A DNA stretch of 64,000 nucleotides from Cellulomonas sp. PhB143 (GCF_003752595.1 NZ_RKIJ01000015.1:62001-126000), one strand, 5' to 3'; positions 1-9,307 are shown, counted from the stretch's first letter. Notes: generated from the letters alone by a model not told the origin. A program made the numbers and translations.

Positions 1-2
1 AC

Positions 3-362
3 GCGCGTGTCGACGCGGTGCGCGGCTGCGTCGCGATCGAGCGCGGCCCGCTGGTCTACGCGCTCGAGCAGCCCGACCAGGCCGCCGGCGTCGTCGTCGA
101 CGACGCGCGCCTCGACCCGGACGAGACGATCACGGTCGAGCGGCGCGACGACCTGCTGGGCGGGACGACGGTCCTGCGCGCCCGTGGTCGCGTCGTGCGG
201 GCGCCCGACGGCGCGGCGCGCGCCCCGTACCGGCCGCTCGGGGACGCTGTGCCCACGGACGGCGGGGACGACGAGCGAGACGTGGAGCTCGTCGCGATCC
301 CGTACCACCTGTGGGCCAATCGCGGCCCGCAGCCGATGCGCGTCTGGATCCCGCTGGCCTGA
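3..362 (+). CDS. Glycoside hydrolase family 127-type beta-L-arabinofuranosidase, C-terminal fragment
   Basis: The reading frame is open from the window edge and ends at TGA 360-362, so only about the last 119 residues are visible. The segment reads VAIERGPLVYALEQPD, a close match to the RGPLVYCLE signature in the C-terminal beta-sandwich of GH127 (HypBA1-like) enzymes, followed by a DLLGG-TVLRARG strand typical of the same domain. The family removes terminal beta-L-arabinofuranose from plant glycans. The catalytic barrel lies outside the window. With the GH2 enzyme downstream it suggests plant polysaccharide use (inference). The promoter for the next gene begins 25 nt after the stop. Confidence 0.75.
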   Translation, partial: ARVDAVRGCVAIERGPLVYALEQPDQAAGVVVDDARLDPDETITVERRDDLLGGTTVLRARGRVVRAPDGAARAPYRPLGDAVPTDGGDDERDVELVAIPYHLWANRGPQPMRVWIPLA

Positions 363-387
363 GCGGGCCTCCCGTCCGGTGTGGCGG

Positions 388-416
388 TTGACACACTCCA
401 CGACCCTTCGTACGCT
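388..416 (+). promoter_or_regulatory. Sigma-70-type promoter of the NCS1 permease/racemase operon
   Basis: TTGACA at 388-393, a 17-bp spacer, then TACGCT at 411-416. This is the best consensus housekeeping promoter in the window. Transcription would start near 423 and leave a leader of about 170 nt before the permease start at 592. The leader contains small GC hairpins such as GGACGG-AACC-CCGTCC near 452-467. I recognise no known riboswitch in it. Confidence 0.75.
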
Positions 417-517
417 TCCATTAAGCAAAAGCCGAATTCCATGATGCGAAAGGACGGAACCCCGTCCCGCACCACCGGAGTGGCGACCGGCTCTGAGTCG
501 CGGCGCCGGTCGGCCGA

Positions 518-531
518 GAACACCGGTGTTC
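518..531. promoter_or_regulatory. Perfect 14-bp palindrome in the leader of the permease gene
   Basis: GAACACCGGTGTTC is a perfect palindrome with no loop, so it looks like a dimeric DNA-binding site rather than an RNA hairpin. It lies about 95 bp downstream of the predicted transcription start and 60 bp upstream of the ATG, where a bound regulator would act as a roadblock. No regulator gene is adjacent, so the cognate protein is unknown. Confidence 0.45.
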
Positions 532-591
532 GCCCGACGGCGCGCGCACCGACCCGACGGGCGTCCAGGGGGCGCCGCGAGAGGTGTCAGC

Positions 592-2193
592 ATGGCCGAG
601 GTCCCGAACCCGAAGAACGCGACGACGCTGCCGGCGGACGACCTGCACAAGGAGCCGCCCGCCAGCGCGGGCCCTACCCCGTGGGGCACGACGGAACCGG
701 CGATCGAGCGCGCGCCGCGGGGCTCCTCGCCGGCGCACCCCGTCCCGGCCGGCGCGAGCCCGTCGCTGTACAACCGCGACCTCGCGCCGACGACGCGCGA
801 GGGGCGCACCTGGCACGCGTACAGCATCTTCACGCTGTGGGCGAGCGACGTGCACTCGCTCGGGAACTACGTCTTCGCCGCCGGGCTCTTCGCGCTCGGG
901 CTCGGGGGCTGGCAGATCATGCTGGCGTTCCTCGTCGGCTCGTTCCTGCTCCTCGGGCTGCTCAACCTGTCCGGGTTCATGGGTCAGCGCACCGGGGTGC
1001 CGTTCCCCGTGATGAGCCGTATCGCCTTCGGCGTCCGGGGGGCGCAGGTGCCCGCGATCATCCGCGGGGCCGTGGCCGTCGCGTGGTTCGGCATCCAGAC
1101 CTACCTCGCGTCCGTGGTCCTGCGCGTCCTGCTCGTCGCCCTCGCCCCGTCGCTCGACGACCTCGACCACAACTCGATCCTCGGGCTGTCCACGCTCGGC
1201 TGGATGGCGTTCGTCGCCCTGTGGATCGTCCAGGTGGTCATCGTCAGCTACGGCATGGAGATGATCCGCAAGTACGAGGCGTTCGCCGGCCCCGTGATCC
1301 TCGCGACGATGCTCGGCCTGGCGATCTGGATGTTCTCCCGCGCCGGCTTCTCGATCGCCTGGTCGACGGACGGGTCGCTGACCGGCGGCGAGATGTGGGT
1401 GCGGATCTTCGAGTCTGCGGCGCTGTGGGTCGTGGTCTACGGCACCTTCGTGCTCAACTTCTGCGACTTCACGCGCGGCGCCCCGTCGAAGCGGTCGGTG
1501 GTCAAGGGCAACGTCTTCGGCATCCCCGTCAACATGCTGTTCTTCGCCGCGGTCGTCGTGGTGATGTCGGGGTCCCAGTACAAGATCAACGGCACGATCA
1601 TCGAGTCCCCGACCGAGATCGTCCAGCAGATCCCCAACACCCTGATCCTCGTCCTCGCGTGCCTCGCCCTGATGGTCCTCACCGTCGCGGTGAACCTCAT
1701 GGCCAACTTCGTGGCGCCGACCTACACGCTGACGAACCTGTTCCCGCGACGGCTGAACTTCCGCAAGGCGGCGATCATCTCGGCGTCCATCGGCCTCGTC
1801 ATCCTCCCGTGGAACCTCTACAACTCGCCGACCGTCGTCGTCTACTTCCTCGGTGGCCTGGGAGCCCTGCTCGGCCCGCTGTTCGGTGTGATCGTCGCCG
1901 ACTACTGGCTCCTGCGCCGCGGGCGGATCAACGTCCTCGACCTCTACTCCGACGACCCGGCGGCCGACTACGCCTACACCCGTGGCGTCAACTGGCGCGC
2001 CATCGGCGCGGGGACGCCGGCCGCGGTCCTCGCGCTCGTCATCGCCCTGGTCCCCGCCTTCGAGGAGGTCTCCGGCTTCTCGTGGTTCGTCGGGGCGATC
2101 GCCGCCTGCGGCATCTACCTGGTCGTGGCGGACCGTTCCCCGGTGTTCCGCGCGGTCGACGGCGAGCCGATCGCCGTCCCCCCGCTGCACTGA
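592..2193 (+). CDS. NCS1-family nucleobase/hydantoin/allantoin permease
   Basis: Predicted 533-residue inner-membrane symporter with about 12 hydrophobic segments from residue ~80 to the C-terminus. Conserved NCS1 motifs are visible: AWFGIQTYLAS (substrate-binding Trp/Gln helix), NFCDFTRG (usual NxxDFTR) and NLMANFVAPTYTLTNLFP in the later bundle helix. The family takes up purines, cytosine, uracil, allantoin or hydantoins with Na+ or H+. The ATG at 592 is preferred over an upstream in-frame start because GAGAGG sits 7 nt before it. A hydantoin-racemase-family gene follows after 22 nt in what looks like one operon, so a hydantoin, allantoin or similar cyclic ureide is the best substrate guess (inference). 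Confidence 0.88.
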   Translation: MAEVPNPKNATTLPADDLHKEPPASAGPTPWGTTEPAIERAPRGSSPAHPVPAGASPSLYNRDLAPTTREGRTWHAYSIFTLWASDVHSLGNYVFAAGLFALGLGGWQIMLAFLVGSFLLLGLLNLSGFMGQRTGVPFPVMSRIAFGVRGAQVPAIIRGAVAVAWFGIQTYLASVVLRVLLVALAPSLDDLDHNSILGLSTLGWMAFVALWIVQVVIVSYGMEMIRKYEAFAGPVILATMLGLAIWMFSRAGFSIAWSTDGSLTGGEMWVRIFESAALWVVVYGTFVLNFCDFTRGAPSKRSVVKGNVFGIPVNMLFFAAVVVVMSGSQYKINGTIIESPTEIVQQIPNTLILVLACLALMVLTVAVNLMANFVAPTYTLTNLFPRRLNFRKAAIISASIGLVILPWNLYNSPTVVVYFLGGLGALLGPLFGVIVADYWLLRRGRINVLDLYSDDPAADYAYTRGVNWRAIGAGTPAAVLALVIALVPAFEEVSGFSWFVGAIAACGIYLVVADRSPVFRAVDGEPIAVPPLH

Positions 2194-2215
2194 CCTCCTA
2201 CCGAAAGGGGCGCGC

Positions 2216-2950
2216 GTGCGCATCCTCGTCGTCAACGTCAACACCACGCGGTCGATGACCGACTCCATCGCGGCCTCGGCCCGTGCGGCCGCCGCCCCCG
2301 GGACCGAGATCGTCGGGATCACCCCGCCGTTCGGAGCCGAGTCCGTCGAGGGCAACCTCGAGTCCTACCTCGCGGCGGTCGCCGTCCAGGAGGCCGTGCG
2401 GACCTACGAGGGGGAGTACGACGCCGTCGTCCAGGCGGGGTACGGAGAGCACGGGCGCGAGGGGCTCCAGGAGCTGACGACCTGCCCGGTCGTGGACATC
2501 ACCGAGGCGGCGGCCTCCACGGCGATGTACCTGGGCCACCGCTACTCCGTCGTGACGACGCTCGACCGCGCCGTCCCGCTCATCGAGGACCGGCTGCTGC
2601 TGGCCGGGCTCTCGGCGCGCTGCGCGTCCGTGCGGGCCTCCGGCCTGTCGGTGCTCGAGCTCGAGCAGGACGAGCGCCGCGCGGTCGAGGCCATCGCCGC
2701 CGAGGCGGAGCGTGCGGTCGTCGAGGACCGAGCGGAGGTCGTCATCCTCGGGTGCGGCGGCATGGCGGGGCTCGCCGATGAGGTGCGCGCCCGCGCGGGC
2801 GTCCCCGTCGTGGACGGGGTCGCCGCGGCGGTCACGGTCGCCGAGTCGCTCGTGCGGCTGGGCCTGACGACGTCGAAGGTGCGCACCTATGCGCCGCCGC
2901 GGCCCAAGCGCGTGGTGCACCCCGTCGCGCCGGGGCAGCCCGGCCGGTAG
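2216..2950 (+). CDS. Asp/Glu/hydantoin racemase-family protein with one catalytic Cys missing
   Basis: Predicted 244 residues from GTG 2216, with AAAGGGG 5 nt upstream. The two-lobed racemase fold is clear: ILVVNVNTT at the N-terminus and VVILGCGGMAGLAD with Cys180. Hydantoin and allantoin racemases use two cysteines. Here the first position, normally in an ACFGDP-like motif, reads AGYGEHG with Gly75, while Cys180 is kept. That Gly/Cys arrangement is the one known from arylmalonate decarboxylase, a non-racemising member of the superfamily. Two-base racemisation of hydantoins is therefore doubtful. It is probably co-transcribed with the upstream NCS1 permease. Family assignment is firm; substrate and reaction are not. 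Confidence 0.8.
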   Translation: MRILVVNVNTTRSMTDSIAASARAAAAPGTEIVGITPPFGAESVEGNLESYLAAVAVQEAVRTYEGEYDAVVQAGYGEHGREGLQELTTCPVVDITEAAASTAMYLGHRYSVVTTLDRAVPLIEDRLLLAGLSARCASVRASGLSVLELEQDERRAVEAIAAEAERAVVEDRAEVVILGCGGMAGLADEVRARAGVPVVDGVAAAVTVAESLVRLGLTTSKVRTYAPPRPKRVVHPVAPGQPGR

Positions 2951-2994
2951 GCCCACAGGGCTGGCCGGCCGGGACGGTCGGGCCGACCCCCAGG

Positions 2995-4865
2995 TCAGGC
3001 CCCGCCCGGCTCCCCGGTGACGAGCCGACGCAGCACCTCGACCGGCAGCTTGGGCGTGCGGTCGGCGAACAGCAGGCCGTTCGTCTCCTGCCCGGTGTCC
3101 GTGAGCTGCGTGTAGCAGAAGCCGGAGAGCGGCGCCGCGGTGCGGGCGGCGTCGATCAGGTCGCCCACGCGCGCCTCGAAGTCCGTGTCGTCGGTCGCCG
3201 TCGAGTAGCCCCACGCGTCGTCGCGCGCACCGGCGTAGGAGACGCCGCCGAACTCGGTGAGCATGACGGCCTGTCCGCGCTCGACGGTGGGCGCCGCGTC
3301 GGCGAGCAGGATCCGCCGGCCTGCCGGCCCGACGCCGTCGAGCATCGCCTGCACCGCCTCCGGGGTGCCGTAGCGGGTGCGCAGCACGTCGCCGGAGGGC
3401 TCGTAGTCGTGGATCGTCCAGATGTCCGAGTCGGTGTGCTCCCAGCCGTCGTTGGAGATCACGGGCCGCGTCGGGTCCAGCGCGCGGGTCAGGTGCACGA
3501 GCGCCAGGGAGTAGTCCTGCTGCGCGACGTCGTGGGGGCCGTGCTGGACGCCCCAGCTCTCGTTGAGCGGCACCCAGGTGACGATCGAGGGGTGGGAGCG
3601 GTCGCGCCGCACGAGGTCGAGCCACTCGCGGGTGAGCATCTCCACGGCGCGCGGGGAGAAGGCGTAGGCGTTGGCGGTCTCGGCCCAGATCGTCAGGCCC
3701 AGGCGATCCGCCCAGTAGAGGAACCGCGGGTCCTCGGCCTTCTGGTGGATGCGCGCGGAGTTGAACCCGAGGTCCTTGATGAGCTGGACCTCGGCGCGCA
3801 GCGCGTCGGCGTCCGGCGGGGTCAGGAGCGAGGTGGGCCACAGGCCCTGCTCGAGCACCGAGCGCAGGAAGTACGGGCGGTCGTTGAGCTGGAAGCGGCC
3901 GTCGCGCACGGCGACGTCGCGCAGGCCCAGGTAGCTTGCGATCCGGTCGGTCGTGCCCGACGACGTCCCGGCCGGCCGCAGCTCGACGCTCGCGTCCAGC
4001 AGGACCGGGCTCTCGGGAGACCAGAGCGTCTTCTCGTAGACCTGGCCGTTGGTCTGGCGCGGCAGCGAGAGCGTGAGCTCGACGTCCCGCTCGCGCACGA
4101 GGAGCGTCTGGGCGCCGAGGAGCTCGTCGCCGAGCGAGACCTCGACGGCGACCTCGTGGTCGGCGCGCGGGCGCTCGTTCAGCACGAGCGAGAGGCGCAC
4201 GGTCGCGGTGGCCAGGTCCGTCGACCACGCGAGGCGCTCGACGTGCAGCGCGGGACGGTCTCGAGCCAGACGGGCTGCCAGATGCCGGTCGTGCGGTCGT
4301 ACCAGATGGCGTGCGGGTCCACCTGCCAGTCCTGCTTGCCGCGCGGCTGCGCCACGTCGAGCGGGTCGTCGACCGCGCGGACGACGAGGGTGAGGTCGCC
4401 GCCGTCGGCCCGGCGCACGGCGTCGGTCAGGTCGAGCGTGAACGGCGTCTGGCCGCCGGTGTGGCTGCCCACGAGGCGGCCGTCGGCCCAGACGTCGCAC
4501 GAGTGGTCGACGGCGCCGAAGTTCAGCAGGGTGCAGCTCGCGCCGGTGTCGGTGCCGGTGCCGTTGCCGCACCCGAGCGCCGGGACGTCGCCGGCCGCGA
4601 CGGTGCGGCGGTACCAGACGACGCCGAGGAACCCGGTCTCGCCGACCCCCGACGCCTGCGCCTCGGGCGGGAACGGGACGGTGATCGTCCGGTCGAACGC
4701 GGCGGAGCCCGGCTCGTACCAGCGCTCGGCGAGGCCTGCGTCGTCGGCGTCGACGGCGAAGTCCCACGCGCCGCACAGATCGGTCCACGCGGGGCGCACG
4801 AGCTGGGGGCGGGGATAGGTGCCGTCGTTCTGGGTGGCGCGGGCGGGGGCAGCGGTCACGGGCAT
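2995..4865 (-). pseudogene. Glycoside hydrolase family 2 (beta-galactosidase/beta-glucuronidase-like), frameshifted
   Basis: From ATG 4865 the first ~204 residues encode a GH2 sugar-binding jelly roll (WYRRTVAAGDV, IWYDRTTGIWQPVWLE). The reading frame then shifts near 4250-4254, and the remainder, beginning ALHVERLAW, continues one frame over to TGA 2995. The total of 1871 nt is one base short of 624 codons, so a single deleted base explains it. The second part holds the Ig-like domain and TIM barrel with the acid/base Glu in VPLNESWG (~437) and the nucleophile Glu in MLTEFGG (~538). It would hydrolyse beta-galactosides or beta-glucuronides. Either a recent pseudogene or a sequencing error; every catalytic residue is intact. 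Confidence 0.85.
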
Positions 4866-4872
4866 GATTACA

Positions 4873-4902
4873 ACGATGTACCACAGCCGGGACGGCTGTC
4901 CA
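4873..4902 (-). promoter_or_regulatory. Probable leaderless promoter of the GH2 gene with an embedded dyad
   Basis: On the minus strand, TGGACA (4902-4897), an 18-nt spacer and CATCGT (4878-4873) precede ATG 4865 by 7 nt, so the mRNA would have almost no leader and no ribosome site is visible. The spacer carries the inverted repeat ACAGCC-GGGAC-GGCTGT (4883-4899), a plausible operator for a sugar-responsive repressor. The -35 and spacer match the arsR promoter at 20.4 kb. Confidence 0.5.
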
Positions 4903-4973
4903 GCCCACCCGCGAGCGAGGGAACCGCGCCGTGTGCCATCGTGGAGCCCCGCCCGCCGACGAAGGGACCGCAC

Positions 4974-6116
4974 GTGCCATCGAACGCCCCCCGGGACGAG
5001 CCGCGCGAGACCCAGCGCCCGCACTACGCCGCACGCCTGGAGGACCGGGTCACCGGCCGGCTCGGCCGGGCCCTGCGCCGGCGCGGCTGGGTGCCGCGCA
5101 TCCTGCCCTACACGGGGTACGGGCAGGCGTCCGACGGCGTCGCCCCGGGATCGGTCCGCGTCCTCGCCCGGGTGCTGCTCACCTCTCCGAACCGCCCCGC
5201 CCGCGTGGACGCGAGCTTCGAGCGCCGCGGCTACCGCAGCTTCCTCGCGGCGAAGGCACCCGCCGAGCCGGTCACGCTCGAGGTGGGGGACGCCGTCGTG
5301 CACGTGACGGCCGACCGCGGGGGGTACGTCGACGTCGTCGTGCCCGTGGACCTGGCGGCCGGGACGCACGAGGTGACGTTCCGCGCCCGGCAGGGCGAGG
5401 CCGCCGTCGGGCAGGTGGTGGTGGTCGCGCGCGGCGAGCGGCTCGGGGTGGTCAGCGACATCGACGACACCGTGATGGTCACCGCGGTCCCGAGGCTCTT
5501 CCTCGCCGCGTGGAACACGTTCGTCCGCCACCCCAGCGCGCGCACCCCGGTGCGGGGCATGGCCGAGCTCTACCGCTCGGTCCGGGCCACGCACCCGGAC
5601 GCCCCGTTCGTCTACGTCTCGACGGGCGCGTGGAACACGGCGAGCACCCTGACCCGCTTCCTCGAGACTCACGGCTTCCCCGCGGGCCCGCTGCTGCTGA
5701 CGGACTGGGGGCCCACGAGCACCGGCTGGTTCCGCAGCGGCCCCGCCCACAAGGACGCGGCGCTCGACCGGCTCGTGCGCGAGCTGCCGGACGTGCAATG
5801 GCTGCTCGTCGGGGACGACGGGCAGCACGACCCGGGGATCTACACGCGCGCGGCGCAGCGGCACCGCGGGCACGTCGCCGCCGTCGCCATCCGCCGCCTC
5901 ACCCCGGCCCAGCAGGTGCTCGCGCACGGCACGACGACGTCCAACGACCCGACGGCACCCGGCCGGGGGCGCGCCGATCACCCGCCGCACCCCGGGGACA
6001 CGGACCCGTCCGCCGCGCTGCGGGCGCCCGGACCGGCGACCGTCGCCGCGCCCGACGGGTTCGGCCTCGCGGTGGCGCTGCGCGACGTGATCGAGGGCCC
6101 GAGCACGCAGGGCTGA
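4974..6116 (+). CDS. App1-family phosphatidate phosphatase (DUF2183) protein
   Basis: Predicted 380 residues from GTG 4974, with AAGGGA 6 nt upstream. The catalytic signature VVSDIDDTVMVTAV (about residues 158-171) is the DxDxT loop of HAD-like App1 phosphatases. STGAWN and LVGDDGQHDPGIY follow as the later HAD motifs. An N-terminal beta-rich domain (~60-155) precedes it. Yeast App1 dephosphorylates phosphatidic acid; bacterial homologues are cytosolic and of uncertain substrate. No transmembrane helix is seen. Divergent from the GH2 gene and convergent with the flavin reductase. The C-terminal ~60 residues are Pro/Gly-rich and probably disordered. Confidence 0.82.
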   Translation: MPSNAPRDEPRETQRPHYAARLEDRVTGRLGRALRRRGWVPRILPYTGYGQASDGVAPGSVRVLARVLLTSPNRPARVDASFERRGYRSFLAAKAPAEPVTLEVGDAVVHVTADRGGYVDVVVPVDLAAGTHEVTFRARQGEAAVGQVVVVARGERLGVVSDIDDTVMVTAVPRLFLAAWNTFVRHPSARTPVRGMAELYRSVRATHPDAPFVYVSTGAWNTASTLTRFLETHGFPAGPLLLTDWGPTSTGWFRSGPAHKDAALDRLVRELPDVQWLLVGDDGQHDPGIYTRAAQRHRGHVAAVAIRRLTPAQQVLAHGTTTSNDPTAPGRGRADHPPHPGDTDPSAALRAPGPATVAAPDGFGLAVALRDVIEGPSTQG

Positions 6117-6145
6117 CGCGCCGCGATGCGGGCGGCCACGGGCGC

Positions 6146-7015
6146 TCAGTCCCCGGCGGGGCCGAACCGCTCCGTGCGGATCCGCGCCGCGTCGTGGCCG
6201 AGCGCGAGCAGCATCTGCGCCGCCGCCTCCACGAAGGGCGTCGGCCCGCACACGAAGCACGCGGGCTCCAGCTCGGCCGGCCACCCGTGGGCGGCGAGGT
6301 CCGCCGGGGTCATCCGGCCGGGGTCGCGGCGCGCGGGGCCCGGCTCGTCCGAGCCGTCGTCCAGCGGCGCCGCGCGCGTGTACAGGACGGTGACGTCCAC
6401 GCCGTCCGTGCCGGTCCGCGTCACCTCCTCGACGAACAACCGGTCGGCGGGCGTGCGCACGGACACGACCAGCCGGAACGGGGTGCGTGACCCGGCCCGA
6501 CGGCGCTCGCGGACCATCGCGACGAGCGGCACGATCCCGGACCCGCCCGCCACGAGCAGCACCGGTGGGCCGGGGAGCGGCGTGGGCTCGCCCGGGGCAG
6601 GGACGGCGTCGGGCGCCCAGACGAACCAGCCGCCCACCGGGCCGCGCAGCTCGACCGGGTAGCCGACGGCGAAGGTGTCGGTGAGGTACGTCGAGACCTC
6701 GCCGTCGGCCACCCGCTGGACCGTGAGGGCGATGCGGGGCACGCCGTCGGGCCCGCGCGTGACGGGGCCGCCGATCGAGTAGGAGCGCTCGGCGACGTAC
6801 CCGTCGGGGGCGCGCAGGCGCAGGTCGACGTGCTGGCCGGCGAGGTGCCCGGGCCAGGACGGGACCGCGAGGACGAGGGTGCGCGCGCTCGCGCTCTCCT
6901 CCCACGCGTCGACCAGCGTGCCGACCTGCCAGCCGGGCAGCGGCCCGACGCGAGCGCCGAGCGTGGGCGCGGGCACCGCGCCGGGAGGTGCCGGCGCGCC
7001 GGGGGAGACCGTCAC
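6146..7015 (-). CDS. Ferredoxin-reductase-type FAD/NAD(P) oxidoreductase
   Basis: Predicted 289 residues from GTG 7015, which overlaps the stop of the molybdopterin enzyme by 4 nt (GTGA), so the two are translationally coupled. The FAD-binding motif RSYSIGG lies near residue 80, an NAD-binding GGSGIVP near 170, and the C-terminus has [12 protein letters not shown], the CGPxxF(M/V) signature of the ferredoxin-NADP reductase superfamily. No plant-type [2Fe-2S] domain is present, so it is a plain flavin reductase. By context it should pass electrons between NAD(P)H and the partner sulfite-oxidase-like protein. Confidence 0.85.
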   Translation of the reverse strand: MTVSPGAPAPPGAVPAPTLGARVGPLPGWQVGTLVDAWEESASARTLVLAVPSWPGHLAGQHVDLRLRAPDGYVAERSYSIGGPVTRGPDGVPRIALTVQRVADGEVSTYLTDTFAVGYPVELRGPVGGWFVWAPDAVPAPGEPTPLPGPPVLLVAGGSGIVPLVAMVRERRRAGSRTPFRLVVSVRTPADRLFVEEVTRTGTDGVDVTVLYTRAAPLDDGSDEPGPARRDPGRMTPADLAAHGWPAELEPACFVCGPTPFVEAAAQMLLALGHDAARIRTERFGPAGD

Positions 7016-7614
7016 AGGTCGCCCTGGTAGCGCTGCTCGCGCCACGGGTCGCCGCGGTCGTGGTAGCCGAGGCGCTCCCAGAAGCCGGGCGAGTCCGTCG
7101 TCGCGAGGCGGATCGAGGTCACCCACTTCGCGGACTTCCAGAAGTACAGTCCGGGCACGAGCAGCCGGACCGGGCCGCCGTGCACGGGGTGCAGCGGGGC
7201 GCCCTCGTAGGTGTGCACGAGCCAGGCCTTGCCGCCGAGCAGGTCGGAGAGCGGCAGGTTCGTGGTGTACCCGCCCTCGCAGCCGACCATCGCGTAGTCG
7301 GCCATCGACTCCACGTCCGCCAGCAGGGTGTCGATCGAGACGCCCTTCCAGGACGTGCCGAGCTTGGACCAGCGCGTGACGCAGTGGATGTCGACGACGG
7401 GCTTCTCCTGCGGGAGCCGCAGCAGCTGCGTCCACGACCACCGGTGCTCGACGCCGTGCTCCGTGGTGACGGTGACCGACCACCCGGCGGGGTCGATGCG
7501 CGGCGTCGTGGTCGCCGAGAGCACGGGGAAGTCGTCGGTCAGGTACTGACCCGGCGGCAGGGCGACGCCCTCGGGGCGGGGACGGCCGGTGAAGCCGGGG
7601 GTCACGATCTCCAT
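7012..7614 (-). CDS. Sulfite-oxidase-like molybdopterin-dependent oxidoreductase
   Basis: Predicted 200 residues from ATG 7614. [11 protein letters not shown] carries the conserved Mo-ligating Cys (~77) of the sulfite oxidase/MsrP fold, and [12 protein letters not shown] and [20 protein letters not shown] are typical of the compact bacterial proteins of this group. There is no Tat signal, so it is probably cytosolic, unlike MsrP. Minus-strand GAGACT lies 6 nt before the ATG, consistent with a leaderless transcript. It is coupled to the flavin reductase by a 4-nt overlap. Possible substrates are oxidised methionine, sulfite or N-oxides; the sequence does not decide. Confidence 0.87.
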   Translation of the reverse strand: MEIVTPGFTGRPRPEGVALPPGQYLTDDFPVLSATTTPRIDPAGWSVTVTTEHGVEHRWSWTQLLRLPQEKPVVDIHCVTRWSKLGTSWKGVSIDTLLADVESMADYAMVGCEGGYTTNLPLSDLLGGKAWLVHTYEGAPLHPVHGGPVRLLVPGLYFWKSAKWVTSIRLATTDSPGFWERLGYHDRGDPWREQRYQGDL

Positions 7615-7642
7615 GTGCCCAGTCTCGCTCGCCGCGCGGTGC

Positions 7643-9109
7643 TCAGCACTCGATGACGTTGACCGCGAGCCCGCCCTCGGACGTCTCCTTGTACTTGGTG
7701 GACATGTCCGCGCCGGTCTGGCGCATCGTCTCGATGACGGTGTCGAGCGAGACCACGTGCGAGCCGTCGCCCTGCATCGCCATCCGCGCGGCCGAGACCG
7801 CCGTGCACGCCGCGATCGCGTTGCGCTCGATGCACGGCACCTGCACGAGGCCGCCGACCGGGTCGCACGTGAGCCCGAGGTTGTGCTCCATCGCGATCTC
7901 GGCGGCGTTCTCGACCTGGGCGGGCGTCCCGCCGAGCAGCGCACACACGGCGCCCGCGGCCATCGAGCAGGCCGAGCCGACCTCGCCCTGGCAGCCCGCC
8001 TCGGCGCCGGAGATCGAGGCGTTGCGCTTGTACAGCGCGCCGATCGCCGCCGCGGTCAGCAGGTACACGCGCATGGTCCGGCGCCGCTCCTCGGCGGTGG
8101 CGGGGTCGTCGCCGGCGAGCTCCGGGTGGGTGCGCAGGTAGTGGCGCCCGACGGCCGGGATGATCCCGGCCGCACCGTTCGTCGGGGCGGTCACGACCCG
8201 CCGCCCGTCGGCGTTCTCCTCGTTGACGGCCATCGCGTAGGCCTGCAGCCACTCGATGGTCGTCTCGCCGCCGGCGGCATCGAGCGCCTCGAGCCGCTCC
8301 CCCTGCGCCCGTGCCCGACGACGGACGTTCAGCCGCCCGGGCAGCGTCCCCGTGCGGCGCAGGCCGTCGTCCACGCACGCGCTCATGGTGGCCCAGATCG
8401 CGTCGAGGCCCGCGCGGACCTCGGCCTCGGGGCGCAGCGCCGTCTCGTTCGCCCAGGCGACCTCCGCGATGCCGAGCCCGGTGGCGGCGCACGCCTCGAG
8501 GAGGCCGGCGGCGTCGACCAGGGGGTACGGGACGTCGTCGGGCACGGTGGCGGCGGCCGGCGCGCCGGGCCCACCGCGCTCGGCGGCGACGAGCGCCGCC
8601 TCGGCGGCCTCCGCCTGCGCGAGCTCGGTCTCGCTCAGCACGAACCCGCCGCCGACCGAGTAGTACACGCGCTCCAGGACAGTGACCCCCGCGCCGTCGG
8701 TCGCGGTGAACCGCATGCCGTTGGGGTGGCCCGGCAGGCGGGTCAGGGGGGCGAGGCGGACGTCCGCGGTCGCGACCGTCAGGTCGAGGGTGCCGGTGCG
8801 GCCGGTCAGGCGCACCGGTGTGCCGTCGCCGAGGCCCGCCCAGCCGCCGGGGACGTCGTCGGGGTCGCAGGTCTCGGGGTCGAGGCCGCGCAGGCCGGCG
8901 ACCACGGCGTCGGGGGTGCCGTGGCCGATGCCGGTGGCACCGAGCGACCCGCACAGCACCACGGCGATCCGGGCGGCCGGGCTCTCGTGGGAGCCGTCGA
9001 CGAGCTCGGCCGCGAAGGCCCGCGCGGCGCGCATCGGCCCGACGGTGTGCGAGCTCGAGGGCCCGATGCCGATGGAGAACAGGTCGAGGGCGCTGACGTA
9101 CGAGGACAT
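7643..9109 (-). CDS. sdaA: L-serine ammonia-lyase (single-chain, iron-sulfur type)
   Basis: Predicted 488 residues, converting L-serine to pyruvate and ammonia in the cytosol. The N-terminal domain opens with [24 protein letters not shown], the hallmark of the beta subunit/domain. The C-terminal domain has [28 protein letters not shown] and [12 protein letters not shown], whose cysteines bind the [4Fe-4S] cluster that activates serine. Length fits the fused bacterial enzyme. ATG 9109 is preceded on the minus strand by GACGAT and 6 nt, so it is probably leaderless. Confidence 0.95.
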   Translation of the reverse strand: MSSYVSALDLFSIGIGPSSSHTVGPMRAARAFAAELVDGSHESPAARIAVVLCGSLGATGIGHGTPDAVVAGLRGLDPETCDPDDVPGGWAGLGDGTPVRLTGRTGTLDLTVATADVRLAPLTRLPGHPNGMRFTATDGAGVTVLERVYYSVGGGFVLSETELAQAEAAEAALVAAERGGPGAPAAATVPDDVPYPLVDAAGLLEACAATGLGIAEVAWANETALRPEAEVRAGLDAIWATMSACVDDGLRRTGTLPGRLNVRRRARAQGERLEALDAAGGETTIEWLQAYAMAVNEENADGRRVVTAPTNGAAGIIPAVGRHYLRTHPELAGDDPATAEERRRTMRVYLLTAAAIGALYKRNASISGAEAGCQGEVGSACSMAAGAVCALLGGTPAQVENAAEIAMEHNLGLTCDPVGGLVQVPCIERNAIAACTAVSAARMAMQGDGSHVVSLDTVIETMRQTGADMSTKYKETSEGGLAVNVIEC

Positions 9110-9178
9110 GGGTCCATCGTCGCACCGCGTCTCACGTGTCGGACGCGGTCGCGGCGTCAGCTCACGCACGGTCGCCCA

Positions 9179-9307
9179 GTGGCAATAAAACGCCGACCGA
9201 TCCTCGTCGGACCCCTGATCGGCCTGCTCGCAGGCGCCTTCTCCTGCGTCTACCCCGCGATCCGCGCCGGCCTGATCCAACCCGCCCGAGCGGTCCGCGC
9301 CGACTGA
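9179..9307 (+). pseudogene. C-terminal remnant of an FtsX/MacB-type ABC permease
   Basis: An open segment of about 42 residues ends in GLLAGAFSCVYPAIRAGLIQPARAVRAD. This is the characteristic tail of FtsX-like permeases (last transmembrane helix, then YPAxRAxxxxPxxALR). Nothing upstream encodes the rest of such a protein, since serine dehydratase lies immediately on the other strand. No ribosome site precedes it, and the local AATAAAA run is atypically AT-rich. I read it as a leftover from a deletion or rearrangement. A short genuine membrane peptide cannot be excluded. Confidence 0.5.

Noticed and set aside
423-591. Riboswitch in the NCS1 permease leader
   Set aside because: The leader contains GC hairpins, but I could not match the conserved cores of guanidine, purine, THF or other known classes.
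2976-2988. GGTCGG-G-CCGACC hairpin as terminator between the racemase and GH2 genes
   Set aside because: The loop is too small for the full stem, leaving only about four pairs, so the support is weak.
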